Positions 1 through 7,754 of a stretch of DNA of 64,000 bases are shown piece by piece. How positions within the stretch are numbered: the first letter of the stretch is position 1; each line of letters starts with the position of its first letter. A program made the translations under genes and the position numbers. Source of the stretch: JAFGMQ01 sp036733345 (GTDB taxonomy: Bacteria > Desulfobacterota > DSM-4660 > Desulfatiglandales > Desulfatiglandaceae); NCBI GenBank assembly GCA_036733345.1, contig DAINAR010000008.1, positions 24,683-88,682 on the forward strand. The letters run 5' to 3'. The notes beneath the pieces were generated by a model. It was not told the DNA's origin. It worked only from the letters and a program-made list of their open reading frames with translations, and made no database searches.

Positions 1-296
1 CAATCCTGAACCCCACGCGTCCAATGCCACTTTGCGCCGTAATACCCTTTTCCTAATGGAATTGATCTAAGATCATCGGGGATATAATAATAGGGAATAA
101 ACTTATCCACCCTCATTGATTCCTTCAAAATATCCTCATTTATCGCCTCATCATCAATGGCTTTTGAAGGAAACGGAAAAATGACAACTCTGTCAACACC
201 GCACAATTGGGACTGCCGCAGGAGCTCTTCTGTTGTCACCGTCATGAAAAGTGTTACAGAAGGCCCCCAGTGAGTATGAGAATCAATAATTTCCAT
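1..296 (-). CDS. Amidohydrolase-like metal-dependent hydrolase (N-terminal part, runs off window)
   Basis: An open frame reads in from the window edge on the minus strand, with ATG at 296. It gives about 98 residues beginning MEIIDSHTHWGPSV. The D-S-H-T-H stretch at residues 5-9 is the HxH metal-binding motif that opens the TIM barrel of the amidohydrolase_2/TatD-like superfamily. A later segment, GVDRVVIFPFPSK, fits the second strand of such a barrel. Only the first third of a typical 270-330 residue protein is present, so the substrate cannot be named. It starts 9 bases after the stop of the FkbM methyltransferase, so it is probably the last gene of that small operon. The ribosome site is weak (GAGATT). 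The family call is fairly safe; function is open. Confidence 0.7.
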   Translation of the reverse strand, partial: MEIIDSHTHWGPSVTLFMTVTTEELLRQSQLCGVDRVVIFPFPSKAIDDEAINEDILKESMRVDKFIPYYYIPDDLRSIPLGKGYYGAKWHWTRGVQD

Positions 297-305
297 ATCA
301 AATCT

Positions 306-1064
306 CTATCTTGTCTTCCAGGCACATAACATATGCGTTAGATATTTACGGGTTGAAAAGCCTTTCAATTTCAGAAATTTTTCGAGCGAATCCCGATTGT
401 GATCCTTTTCCCTTCCCTTGTGTACTTCCGCCGCTATCTGAGAAACCCTGTTCAAATAGGATTCAGGACATTTGTATAATATCTCGTATTCAGACCCTTC
501 ACAATCAAGCTTCATAAAGTCGCATCTATCAAGTTTATTTTCATCAAATATCTCCGCCAAAGTAACGCATGAAACTTGAATTGTCTGATCCTGAGGCCCT
601 TGATGATCTAATATCGTGGCAGATGTTGAAAGGGAATCAATTGTATCATAGTACAGCGAAAGTTGCCCTGAATGGCTGTAGACCGCATATTTAAAACATC
701 GTATATTACATTCCCTGTTCAGATCCATATTATTAATAAGTTGTCTGAAGTTTATATCGATGGGTTCATATGAATATATATTTGCCCCGGGGAATCGATC
801 CGCAGCAAACAATGAGAAAAAACCTGCGTTCGCCCCTATATCAATAACTGTTGGCCCATCAGGTACACTTAGCCCCAATGCTCTCGTATAACACTCTTCC
901 ATGAAGATATCCTTGAATTCAGGCAGCAACCTTCTTGGAACCTCAACAGCAATCCTCTTCCTTGTTCTGAATAAAAGAGGATCCCTGGAAGTCAACCCGA
1001 ATTTTACTGCAAAATGTAACCACCAGTTTGATATATTCCTGAATAGACGAACATATCTCATCAT
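306..1064 (-). CDS. FkbM family SAM-dependent methyltransferase
   Basis: This 252-residue protein has the SAM-binding motif I of the FkbM family at residues 73-81 (VIDIGANAG), followed by SLFAADRFPGANIYSYEP, where the acidic residue after SYEP would contact the ribose. A second family block, MKLDCEGSEYEIL, lies near residue 183. FkbM proteins O-methylate sugars or polyketide-like products and often sit in surface-glycan loci. The substrate here is unknown. The first 40 residues are basic and aromatic and could be a membrane-facing extension. Two ATG codons overlap at the start (1064 and 1061), and an AAGG lies upstream. The gene lies between a small unknown protein (15 bases upstream) and the amidohydrolase, all on the minus strand. 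Confidence 0.8.
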   Translation of the reverse strand: MMRYVRLFRNISNWWLHFAVKFGLTSRDPLLFRTRKRIAVEVPRRLLPEFKDIFMEECYTRALGLSVPDGPTVIDIGANAGFFSLFAADRFPGANIYSYEPIDINFRQLINNMDLNRECNIRCFKYAVYSHSGQLSLYYDTIDSLSTSATILDHQGPQDQTIQVSCVTLAEIFDENKLDRCDFMKLDCEGSEYEILYKCPESYLNRVSQIAAEVHKGREKDHNRDSLEKFLKLKGFSTRKYLTHMLCAWKTR

Positions 1065-1079
1065 AATCTTTTACCTTGC

Positions 1080-1352
1080 CTAAAAATTATAGGGCCGCGA
1101 TTCAGCCTCACAACCATAAAAACCTGTTATTTCGTCTCCAAGCGATTCAAGATACTCGATCAGCTCTTTTTCGCTTTCAAAATTCAGGACACTGACACTG
1201 CCGGTTAACTTTTTATTATCTTTAATATTGCAATCATTAGACATCATCCTGTGAAATTCATCTGGATTATTATTATACTTTTCGGCCAGTTCAACCTCAC
1301 TGATTACCTTACCGCTAATACCGTATCCATCAAAGTAGATGTAATACTTCAT
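1080..1352 (-). CDS. Small hypothetical protein (90 aa)
   Basis: A 90-residue acidic protein that I do not recognise. It starts MKYYIYFDGYG, has an acidic middle and ends with a predicted helix (ESEKELIEYLESLGDEITGFYG). It has no signal peptide, membrane segment or cysteine motif. It is kept as a real gene because a good ribosome site (GGAGGG, minus strand, near 1358-1363) precedes the ATG, its composition is protein-like and it sits tightly upstream of the FkbM methyltransferase in the same direction. It may be a lineage-specific protein in that operon. Confidence 0.6.
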   Translation of the reverse strand: MKYYIYFDGYGISGKVISEVELAEKYNNNPDEFHRMMSNDCNIKDNKKLTGSVSVLNFESEKELIEYLESLGDEITGFYGCEAESRPYNF

Positions 1353-1529
1353 TAAATCCCTCCTGGCGTTAAATAATTAAGTCCATGTTTAAACAAGACG
1401 ATAAATTCTTTCCGGATCTGCTATGAATCCGAAACTAAAAAGAATGATTTTTAACAGGATCAGTATAATCTGCCGGGGACATTCAGTTTAATAAAGGCAC
1501 CTAAAGTCTTATAAAATAAATATACCACC

Positions 1530-1558
1530 TTGACATATCATTTTCACAGGTATATCAT
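1530..1558 (+). promoter_or_regulatory. Strong sigma-70-like promoter with no gene downstream
   Basis: A perfect TTGACA at 1530-1535 is followed, after exactly 17 bases, by TATCAT at 1553-1558 (5 of 6 to consensus). Transcription would start near 1565 on the plus strand. There is no plus-strand gene before proC, which lies on the opposite strand, so this promoter is an orphan unless it drives a non-coding RNA. Confidence 0.5.
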
Positions 1559-1564
1559 TTTAAA

Positions 1565-1698
1565 CGTCATCCAGCTTTAACACCTACATAAAAAACCATG
1601 TGACGGCTGAAGGCCTCCGAAGGTTATACTTTAAAAAAACAGAGCTTTGGATGGCATACAGAAGGCAGAATCAGTACAGTAATGGTTCTGCCTTTCTT
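1565..1698 (+). ncRNA. Candidate small RNA bounded by promoter and hairpin
   Basis: The interval runs from the predicted start of the orphan promoter to a terminator-like hairpin. The hairpin is AAGGCAGAATCA at 1662-1673 pairing with TGGTTCTGCCTT at 1683-1694 (one G-U pair), followed by TCTTAA. CATCCA at about 1568-1573 can pair with TGGATG at about 1649-1654, which would close the molecule into one long fold. I do not recognise a known RNA family. The U-tract is weak and expression is inferred only. Confidence 0.3.
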
Positions 1699-1746
1699 AA
1701 CCAGGCTGTATGGATAAAACAGTCAAGCCGTTAAAAGGATATGCCC

Positions 1747-2562
1747 TTACTTTCTGCCAAGGTCCAGGGACCTGTTGCATGCTGCATCTATTGCCCTGCG
1801 GACTATACTCTCAAGACCCATCTGTTCAAATATTGACAGACCCGCAGAAGTAGTTCCCCCGGGAGAAGTTACCATCTCTCTTAGTCCTGATAGAGAAAGA
1901 TCTGAATTTTTTGCCAGACAGGCCGAGCCCAGAAGGGTCTGAACAACAAGACGCTGTGATACATGCCTATCCAGACCCAATTCTACGCCTGATTCAACCA
2001 TGCACTCCATGATCCTGAAAACAAATCCAGGTCCGCTCCCAGATAAAGCCGTAACAGCATTCATCATTGATTCATCTACCTCTACGGTCTCTCCGACGGC
2101 ACCAAAAATCTTTATTGCTATTCTCATATCTTCCGGCTTAACATTCCCGCCCGCCGACAATGCACTTATCCCCTTTTGCACAAGTGCCGGAGTATTGGGC
2201 ATCACCCTGATAACAGACATATTCCTGCCTAACAGAGACTCTATCATTTCAATTGTAATCCCCGCTGCTATTGAGATAATCAGATGATGTTCATTGACAT
2301 GCATTTTTATTTCATCCAGAGCTGCCTGCATATTCTGAGGTTTTACACAAAGCAGTACAATTGAACAGCTCTTCATGATCTCAGCAATTGAATTGCAGCG
2401 ATTCAGGCCGAAAAAATCTAATGCCCTTTTTAAGGATTTATCATCTTTATCAAATGCAAACAACTGTTGTTTGCTAAAAAGTTTGCTTTGAATCATTCCT
2501 TTTATCAAGGCGGTACCCATATTACCTGAGCCAATAAAACCTATGCATTGATTTTCCGACAT
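1747..2562 (-). CDS. proC: Pyrroline-5-carboxylate reductase
   Basis: This enzyme reduces 1-pyrroline-5-carboxylate to L-proline with NAD(P)H, the last step of proline synthesis in the cytoplasm. The 271-residue length is normal for ProC. The N-terminal Rossmann motif GFIGSGNMGTALIKG begins at residue 8. The segment VIRVMPNTPALVQKGISAL and the C-terminal dimer-domain signature ALSGSGPGFVFRIMECMVESGVELGL are both typical, as is REMVTSPGGTTSAGL near the end. A ribosome site (GGAGG) lies 6 bases before the ATG. The gene is divergent from fhs across a 216-base intergenic region and has no partner in an operon. Confidence 0.95.
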   Translation of the reverse strand: MSENQCIGFIGSGNMGTALIKGMIQSKLFSKQQLFAFDKDDKSLKRALDFFGLNRCNSIAEIMKSCSIVLLCVKPQNMQAALDEIKMHVNEHHLIISIAAGITIEMIESLLGRNMSVIRVMPNTPALVQKGISALSAGGNVKPEDMRIAIKIFGAVGETVEVDESMMNAVTALSGSGPGFVFRIMECMVESGVELGLDRHVSQRLVVQTLLGSACLAKNSDLSLSGLREMVTSPGGTTSAGLSIFEQMGLESIVRRAIDAACNRSLDLGRK

Positions 2563-2778
2563 ATCAACCTCCTTTTTTCTTTACCACTGAAAAAATATAT
2601 CACCATAAATATTTTGATCCAATAATAAAATCGCACTTGATAATTCTTTTCTAATTCATTAAATTTCAGCTTTATCTAACTTCAAACAACTCGCTGGCAG
2701 ACAGAGGGATTATATAAAAGGATGCGTTTTGAAAATCTGACATAAATTGTCAAAAGCATACAGGAGAATAAAGTAAGA

Positions 2779-4542
2779 ATGCCTTTTAATGCAGTTAAAA
2801 TGAAAGACTGGCAGATCTCAGAGATCGCTGAAAAAAATATGCCATCACCGGATGAATGGCGTGAAAAACTTGATCTTAAAAATGATGAAATACTCCCTTT
2901 TGGAAGGATTTGCAAACTCAACTTCATGAAGATTCTGGAAAGGCTCAAAAATAGAGATGATGGAAAATATATTGAAGTGACCGCCATAACACCGACTCCC
3001 CTTGGTGAAGGAAAAACAACTACTTCCTGCGGGCTATTGCAGGGTATGGGAAAACTTGGATTGAACGTCGGCGGCGCTCTCAGGCAATCTTCAGGCGGGC
3101 CGACCATGAATATAAAGGGAGCTGCATCAGGAGGAGGCAATGCTCTCCTTATCCCCATGACTGAAATCTCTATGGGTCTGACAGGTGATATAAACGATAT
3201 TATGAATGCCCATAATCTGGCTATGGTTGCGCTTACCGCGCGTATGCAGCACGAACGCAATTACAGCGATGAACAGCTGCAGAGACTGAGCGGGATGAAA
3301 CGGCTTGATATCAATCCCACGCGCGTTGAAATGGGCTGGGTTATAGATTTCTGCGCACAGAGCCTGAGAAATATTGTAATAGGATTAGGTGCAAAACACG
3401 ATGGCTTTACAATGCAGTCAAAGTTTGGCATTGCAGGTTCTTCAGAGCTAATGGCGATTCTCTCCATTGTCATGGACCTTGTTGACTTGCGAAAACGCCT
3501 TGACGAGATAACCATTGCTTTTGACAAAAACGGCAAGCCGGTCACTACAGGAGATCTTGAAGTCGGAGGTGCGATGGCTGCCTGGATGCGTAATACAATC
3601 AATCCCACCCTTGTCAGCACTGCCGAATACCAACCCTGCATGCTGCACGCCGGCCCGTTCGCAAATATTGCGGTTGGTCAATCCTCAATCATTGCAGACC
3701 GAATAGGATTGAAAATGTTTGACTATCACATCACCGAAAGCGGTTTTGCGGCTGATGTCGGTTTCGAAAAGTTCTGGAATGTAAAGTGCCGCAACAGCGG
3801 TTTAAGACCGAATGTTTCCGTCCTGACAACAACAATTCGTGCTCTCAAGATGCATGGCGGTGGCCCTAAAGTCGTTTCCGGTCTTGCATTGCCCGAAGAA
3901 TATATCAAAGAAGACCTGAACCTGCTTGAAAAAGGTCTTGAAAATATGATCCACCATATAAACACAATCCGCAAATCAGGCATTAACCCGGTTGTCTGTA
4001 TTAATTGTTTTCATACCGATACAAAAGATGAAATCGCAATGGTCAAAAGGGTTGCTGAAGCTGCCGGAGCGCGCTGCGCCAAATCAACACACTGGGCTGA
4101 TGGAGGTGAAGGGGCTATTGAATTGGCGGAGGCTGTTCTTGATGCATGCCACGAAGGAAACGATTTTCACTTTTTGTATCCAATGGGGATGAAACTGCGT
4201 GAGCGTGTGGATCTGATCGCAAGAGAAGTATACGGCGCCGATGGCGTTACATGGAGGCCTGCTGCCGAAGCCAAGGCCAAAATGCTTGAAAGCGATCCTA
4301 AATATAATGATTATTCCACGGTAATGGTAAAGACCCATTTGAGTCTGACACATGATCCTGAATTAAAGGGAGTACCTAAAGGATGGGTACTTCCAATACA
4401 GGATGTCCTGATTTATTCAGGTGCAAGGTTCCTGTGTCCCTGTGCCGAAACCATAAGTCTCATGCCGGGAACCGGCTCAAATCCTTCTTTCAGAAGGATA
4501 GATATTGATACCATGTCAGGCAATGTCAAAGGGTTATTTTAA
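2779..4542 (+). CDS. fhs: Formate-tetrahydrofolate ligase (10-formyl-THF synthetase)
   Basis: Fhs uses ATP to join formate to tetrahydrofolate. It is the entry step of the methyl branch of the Wood-Ljungdahl pathway and a source of formyl groups for purine synthesis. The protein is 587 residues, slightly longer than clostridial enzymes (about 556) because of an N-terminal extension. The nucleotide-binding loop TPTPLGEGKTTT is at residues 71-82. The conserved blocks QSSGGPTMNIKGAASGGG, LTGDINDI and HDGFTMQSKFGIAGSSELMAIL all follow in order. The C-terminal PCAETISLMPGTGSNPSFRR is also family-typical. AGGAG lies 12 bases before the ATG. The gene is monocistronic. Together with selA it fits an anaerobe, but the Wood-Ljungdahl enzymes proper are outside this window. 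Confidence 0.96.
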   Translation: MPFNAVKMKDWQISEIAEKNMPSPDEWREKLDLKNDEILPFGRICKLNFMKILERLKNRDDGKYIEVTAITPTPLGEGKTTTSCGLLQGMGKLGLNVGGALRQSSGGPTMNIKGAASGGGNALLIPMTEISMGLTGDINDIMNAHNLAMVALTARMQHERNYSDEQLQRLSGMKRLDINPTRVEMGWVIDFCAQSLRNIVIGLGAKHDGFTMQSKFGIAGSSELMAILSIVMDLVDLRKRLDEITIAFDKNGKPVTTGDLEVGGAMAAWMRNTINPTLVSTAEYQPCMLHAGPFANIAVGQSSIIADRIGLKMFDYHITESGFAADVGFEKFWNVKCRNSGLRPNVSVLTTTIRALKMHGGGPKVVSGLALPEEYIKEDLNLLEKGLENMIHHINTIRKSGINPVVCINCFHTDTKDEIAMVKRVAEAAGARCAKSTHWADGGEGAIELAEAVLDACHEGNDFHFLYPMGMKLRERVDLIAREVYGADGVTWRPAAEAKAKMLESDPKYNDYSTVMVKTHLSLTHDPELKGVPKGWVLPIQDVLIYSGARFLCPCAETISLMPGTGSNPSFRRIDIDTMSGNVKGLF

Positions 4543-4568
4543 AAAGATTTTAAGGCATAAAATTAGGA

Positions 4569-6245
4569 CTACTTGATTCCGGCGACTGCCTGCGCAATAT
4601 TAAAACAAAAGCCTCCTATCTTTTCAAACGATGTAAGCATATCAACAAATACAAGGCCTGTATCAACTGTGCAGGCACCAGTCTGGAGACGTGCAATGTG
4701 GCCTGCCTTCATTTCCTCTTTCATTCTGTTCACATTTTCCTCAATAGTCTGTGTCATGGACATGACTCCCCTGTCCTCATCCTTTATTGAGCTTAAAACA
4801 ATGCTTATAAAACGCCTCACCTCTGTAGAGATTTCCTCGTAGTCTGCCATTGCAAAGTCTGATAAAGATAGATTTTCATCAATAAGCCTTTCAATCAACC
4901 CAGCAATGTCTTCTATTTCATCTCCTATCCTCTCCCAGTTATTTGTCATTCGCATTAAGGATGCCACTTCCTGGGATTCTTCCTCTGTTATGTTTTCCTG
5001 AGTCACCCTTACGAGAAAATGAGTTATCTCTCTTTGAAGGTGATCAATGGCATCTTCCCTTTTTTTCCATTTGGACAATTCTTTCAGCTTACGGTCATTA
5101 ACTGACCTTATGACATCGTCAAACATTATCTCAACGGTCTGTCCCATTCTCATGATCTCAGCCCTGGCCTGGCCAATAGCAACCGAAGGTGTGTCTACAT
5201 ACTTGGAATCAATAAATTTTATCTCGTGTATTTCTTCCATTTCTGCGTCCTCTTTCTTTTGGATCGTCAGCCAGGTGGATATCCTTATTAAATATGGAAA
5301 AACCACGAGAAAGAATACGGCATTCACAAAGTTGAATATTGTATGGGAATTTGCAATATATCTGGCTATATTTGGGCTTTCACCATTTACTAGGAGATCT
5401 GGAGAGCCAATGTTAAGAATTGATCCGGTAAACCATGTAACTATATTTAAAAATAGTGGAAAAATAAGGATGATGTTAATAACTCCGATTACATTAAAAA
5501 AAGTATTGGCCCTCGCCGTGCGCCGTGCATTAACGCTCGCCCCTATTGAGGCAAGCTCAGCGGTGATTGTTGTTCCTATGTTATCCCCCAGTATCATGGC
5601 CACACTTGCCTCAAATCCCAGCAAACCCTGGCTGGCAATGGCCATGGTAATGCCAACTGTGGCGCTTGAACTCTGGATGACAACGGTAAGCACTGTTCCC
5701 GAGAGCACACATAAAAGAATTCCAACTATATTGTCTGCATTAAAGCGTGTAAAAAATTCAATAAAGGCCGGATCATGTTTTAAAGGTGAAAAACCAGCCT
5801 TCATAGTAGCAAGCCCAAAAAACACAAGACCAAATCCCAGCAAAACATCTCCAACATAAATCCATTTTCGGCGACCCAAAAAAAATTTCAATAGCACACC
5901 GCCGGCAATAGCAGGAAGAGCATATTCCGTAATCTCGAATGCTATTAACTGGGCGGTAACCGTGGTTCCTATGTTAGCACCCAGAGTTACTCCAACCGCC
6001 TGAGCCAGAGTCATAAGACCGGCATCTACGAAGCTTACCAGCATCACGGTTGTTGCACTTGAACTTTGAATTATGCTGGTTACAAAGGCACCCATTGCAC
6101 AACCGATAAACCGGTTGCTGGAAACCATGCCCAATATTTGACGGATTTTTTTTCCTGCAACCTTCTGCAGTCCCTCCGACATGATCTTCATGCCGAACAG
6201 AAATATCCCTAAACCGCCTAAGGTCTGAAAAATAATTGAAGTCAT
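4569..6245 (-). CDS. Na/Pi cotransporter family protein with PhoU-like domain
   Basis: A 558-residue inner-membrane protein of the NptA/YjbB type, which couples phosphate movement to sodium. The two inverted repeats of the transporter core are visible: FVTSIIQSSSATTVMLVSF with GANIGTTVTAQLIAF, and VIQSSSATVGITMAI with GDNIGTTITAELASIG. The Q-S-S-S-A-T motifs are the family hallmark. Residues from about 355 onward form a soluble helical PhoU-like domain (GQTVEIMFDDVIRSVNDRK and the following helices), normally regulatory. It is convergent with fhs (26 bases apart). In bacteria lacking this lineage's eukaryotic regulators, such proteins can act in phosphate export or import; direction cannot be read from sequence. 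Confidence 0.9.
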   Translation of the reverse strand: MTSIIFQTLGGLGIFLFGMKIMSEGLQKVAGKKIRQILGMVSSNRFIGCAMGAFVTSIIQSSSATTVMLVSFVDAGLMTLAQAVGVTLGANIGTTVTAQLIAFEITEYALPAIAGGVLLKFFLGRRKWIYVGDVLLGFGLVFFGLATMKAGFSPLKHDPAFIEFFTRFNADNIVGILLCVLSGTVLTVVIQSSSATVGITMAIASQGLLGFEASVAMILGDNIGTTITAELASIGASVNARRTARANTFFNVIGVINIILIFPLFLNIVTWFTGSILNIGSPDLLVNGESPNIARYIANSHTIFNFVNAVFFLVVFPYLIRISTWLTIQKKEDAEMEEIHEIKFIDSKYVDTPSVAIGQARAEIMRMGQTVEIMFDDVIRSVNDRKLKELSKWKKREDAIDHLQREITHFLVRVTQENITEEESQEVASLMRMTNNWERIGDEIEDIAGLIERLIDENLSLSDFAMADYEEISTEVRRFISIVLSSIKDEDRGVMSMTQTIEENVNRMKEEMKAGHIARLQTGACTVDTGLVFVDMLTSFEKIGGFCFNIAQAVAGIK

Positions 6246-6294
6246 TTCTTTATAATAGATTAATCCGGTAGTTTATATGAACTGGTATTTTTTG

Positions 6295-6346
6295 AAAAAA
6301 AAGGGACCACACGTCTAAAATATTATAAGACGAAATGATCCCTTTT
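6295..6346 (-). terminator. Intrinsic terminator of the oxidase-ligase-thiolase gene set
   Basis: Read on the minus strand, an A-rich arm and GGGATCATTTCGTCT pair with AGACGTGTGGTCCC with few mismatches, and a run of eight T follows (complement of 6295-6302). It begins 48 bases after the thiolase stop codon. This is a textbook rho-independent terminator, and its orientation matches the thiolase transcript. Confidence 0.85.
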
Positions 6347-6394
6347 GCAAATGATACGAGAATGGTCAAGACCTCTTGGCCTCCTCGGTAGGTG

Positions 6395-7594
6395 TTAGCA
6401 CGTCACCTTAAATATCATGGAAGCACCGGTATCTCCTGCTGCGCAACCTGCCCAGAGACCATAGCCGCCACCGAGCATAACCAATTCCTCGAGGAGTTCG
6501 ACAATATTTCTGCCTGCAGTGGGACCCTGGGGGTGACCATAAATCAGGGAGTTTCCATAATTGTTCATTTTCATAACATCAATGCCCAATTTTTTGGCCA
6601 TGTTGATATCATTGATGGCAAACGGCTGGTGGGATTTCCAGGCCTTTATATCTCCAACTTTCAGCCCTGCATTTTTCAGAGCCATCTCTGCAGCAGGTGT
6701 CGGGGCTGCCGCCATAAAACCAGGCCTGGCCCTTGAAAAACCATAAGAGAGAATCTGGATTTCAACTTTGGGATCCTTGCTCAGCTCTTTGGCCCTGTCC
6801 TGGGTAGTAATGATAAGACCGCAGTTTCCGTCCGCAGGAAATGTCTGGGCACCAAAGGTATGGATGCCTCCCGGCTCAGCGACCTTTAATTTTGCCAGGC
6901 CCTCCGCAGTTGTGGGCGTCACGCCCTCATCTGCATCAAACATAACAGTTTTTTTCTTTGAAACCCTGACTTCGCAGGGGAACATATACCTTTTCTGAAA
7001 GGCCCTGTCATTTGCCAGGGCGTCCTGGTACTGTTCATATCTCCTTAAAGTAACGGCGTCCGACTCTTCTCTTGTTGCCCCGATTTCTTTGGCAACATTT
7101 TCAGCTGTCTGGATCATCTTCAGACCGACATTCGGATCGCCGTTAAAATTATCCATCATCCAGTTTTCTGATTCCACCTCTCCACCAGGGCCAAGGGGCT
7201 GGGGCCAGATGGTATGAGGGCCATTGGAAGCACGGTCAGACATCAATGCAAATGCCGTGTTATATGAGCCGGCCTCTATGTTTAGTGCGGCGAGGTGGAT
7301 AGCGGTAGTTGAAGTGGTACATGCCTGGTTGACCATTAAACCGGGTACGTCTTTCTTGTTATCAAGCAGCATGGCGGCCGCCCAGTTGTGACTGTAAAAC
7401 ATATGGTGCTGTGCAATGGTAGTTCCATAGTATATATAGTCCAAAATGGTAGGATCGTAGCCCTTGCTTAAAAACCATCTTCTTGCAGTCTTTGCGCCCA
7501 GTTCAATTGAATTTTCATTCTGCAGGGTTCCCTGCCAGCGTGCGAATGGGCTGGAATAGTAGCCATTGTAAGGTATAAAAGCTTTGCTTAACAT
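6395..7594 (-). CDS. Thiolase family protein (acetyl-CoA acetyltransferase-like)
   Basis: A 399-residue thiolase that would cleave or condense acyl-CoA thioesters. I start it at ATG 7594 because AAAGGAG lies 7 bases upstream; the open frame extends 25 residues further but without support. The nucleophilic cysteine is C92 in VNQACTTSTTAIHLA. The C-terminal blocks NNYGNSLIYGHPQGPTAGR and WAGCAAGDTGASMIF carry the second active-site cysteine and the GHP histidine. The usual NEAFA block is replaced by HQPFA, as in more distant thiolases acting on unusual acyl groups. The acyl-CoA synthetase lies directly upstream in the same direction, suggesting joint use in acyl-CoA degradation. The exact substrate is unknown. 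Confidence 0.85.
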   Translation of the reverse strand: MLSKAFIPYNGYYSSPFARWQGTLQNENSIELGAKTARRWFLSKGYDPTILDYIYYGTTIAQHHMFYSHNWAAAMLLDNKKDVPGLMVNQACTTSTTAIHLAALNIEAGSYNTAFALMSDRASNGPHTIWPQPLGPGGEVESENWMMDNFNGDPNVGLKMIQTAENVAKEIGATREESDAVTLRRYEQYQDALANDRAFQKRYMFPCEVRVSKKKTVMFDADEGVTPTTAEGLAKLKVAEPGGIHTFGAQTFPADGNCGLIITTQDRAKELSKDPKVEIQILSYGFSRARPGFMAAAPTPAAEMALKNAGLKVGDIKAWKSHQPFAINDINMAKKLGIDVMKMNNYGNSLIYGHPQGPTAGRNIVELLEELVMLGGGYGLWAGCAAGDTGASMIFKVTC

Positions 7595-7636
7595 GTAATT
7601 TTCTCCTTTAGGTAAATTAACTTGATTAAATTTAGC

Positions 7637-7676
7637 TAATTCATTGAATTGGCTTGCAAGCCAATTCAATGAATTA
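7637..7676. repeat. 40-bp perfect palindrome between ligase and thiolase genes
   Basis: The sequence from 7637 to 7676 equals its own reverse complement with no mismatch; the arms are 20 bases and the centre is at 7656/7657 (GC). Half-site: TAATTCATTGAATTGGCTTG. It sits 43 bases upstream of the thiolase start and 79 bases downstream of the synthetase stop. There is no T-run on either side, so it is not a normal intrinsic terminator. It could be an operator, an RNA-processing hairpin or a transcript stabiliser. Confidence 0.85.
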
Positions 7677-7754
7677 AATCAACAAACCCCTTTATGAATA
7701 AGGAACACACCATTTCAGGTAATAAAATGATGTATTCCTATTATGTGCTGCCGA

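Larger units (their letters stand above)
1353..1746. other. Gene-free stretch between proC and the small hypothetical gene
   Basis: No coding frame is convincing here. The stretch holds the plus-strand promoter-like and hairpin signals listed separately (1530-1558 and 1660-1698), which together could delimit a small RNA. Confidence 0.6.
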
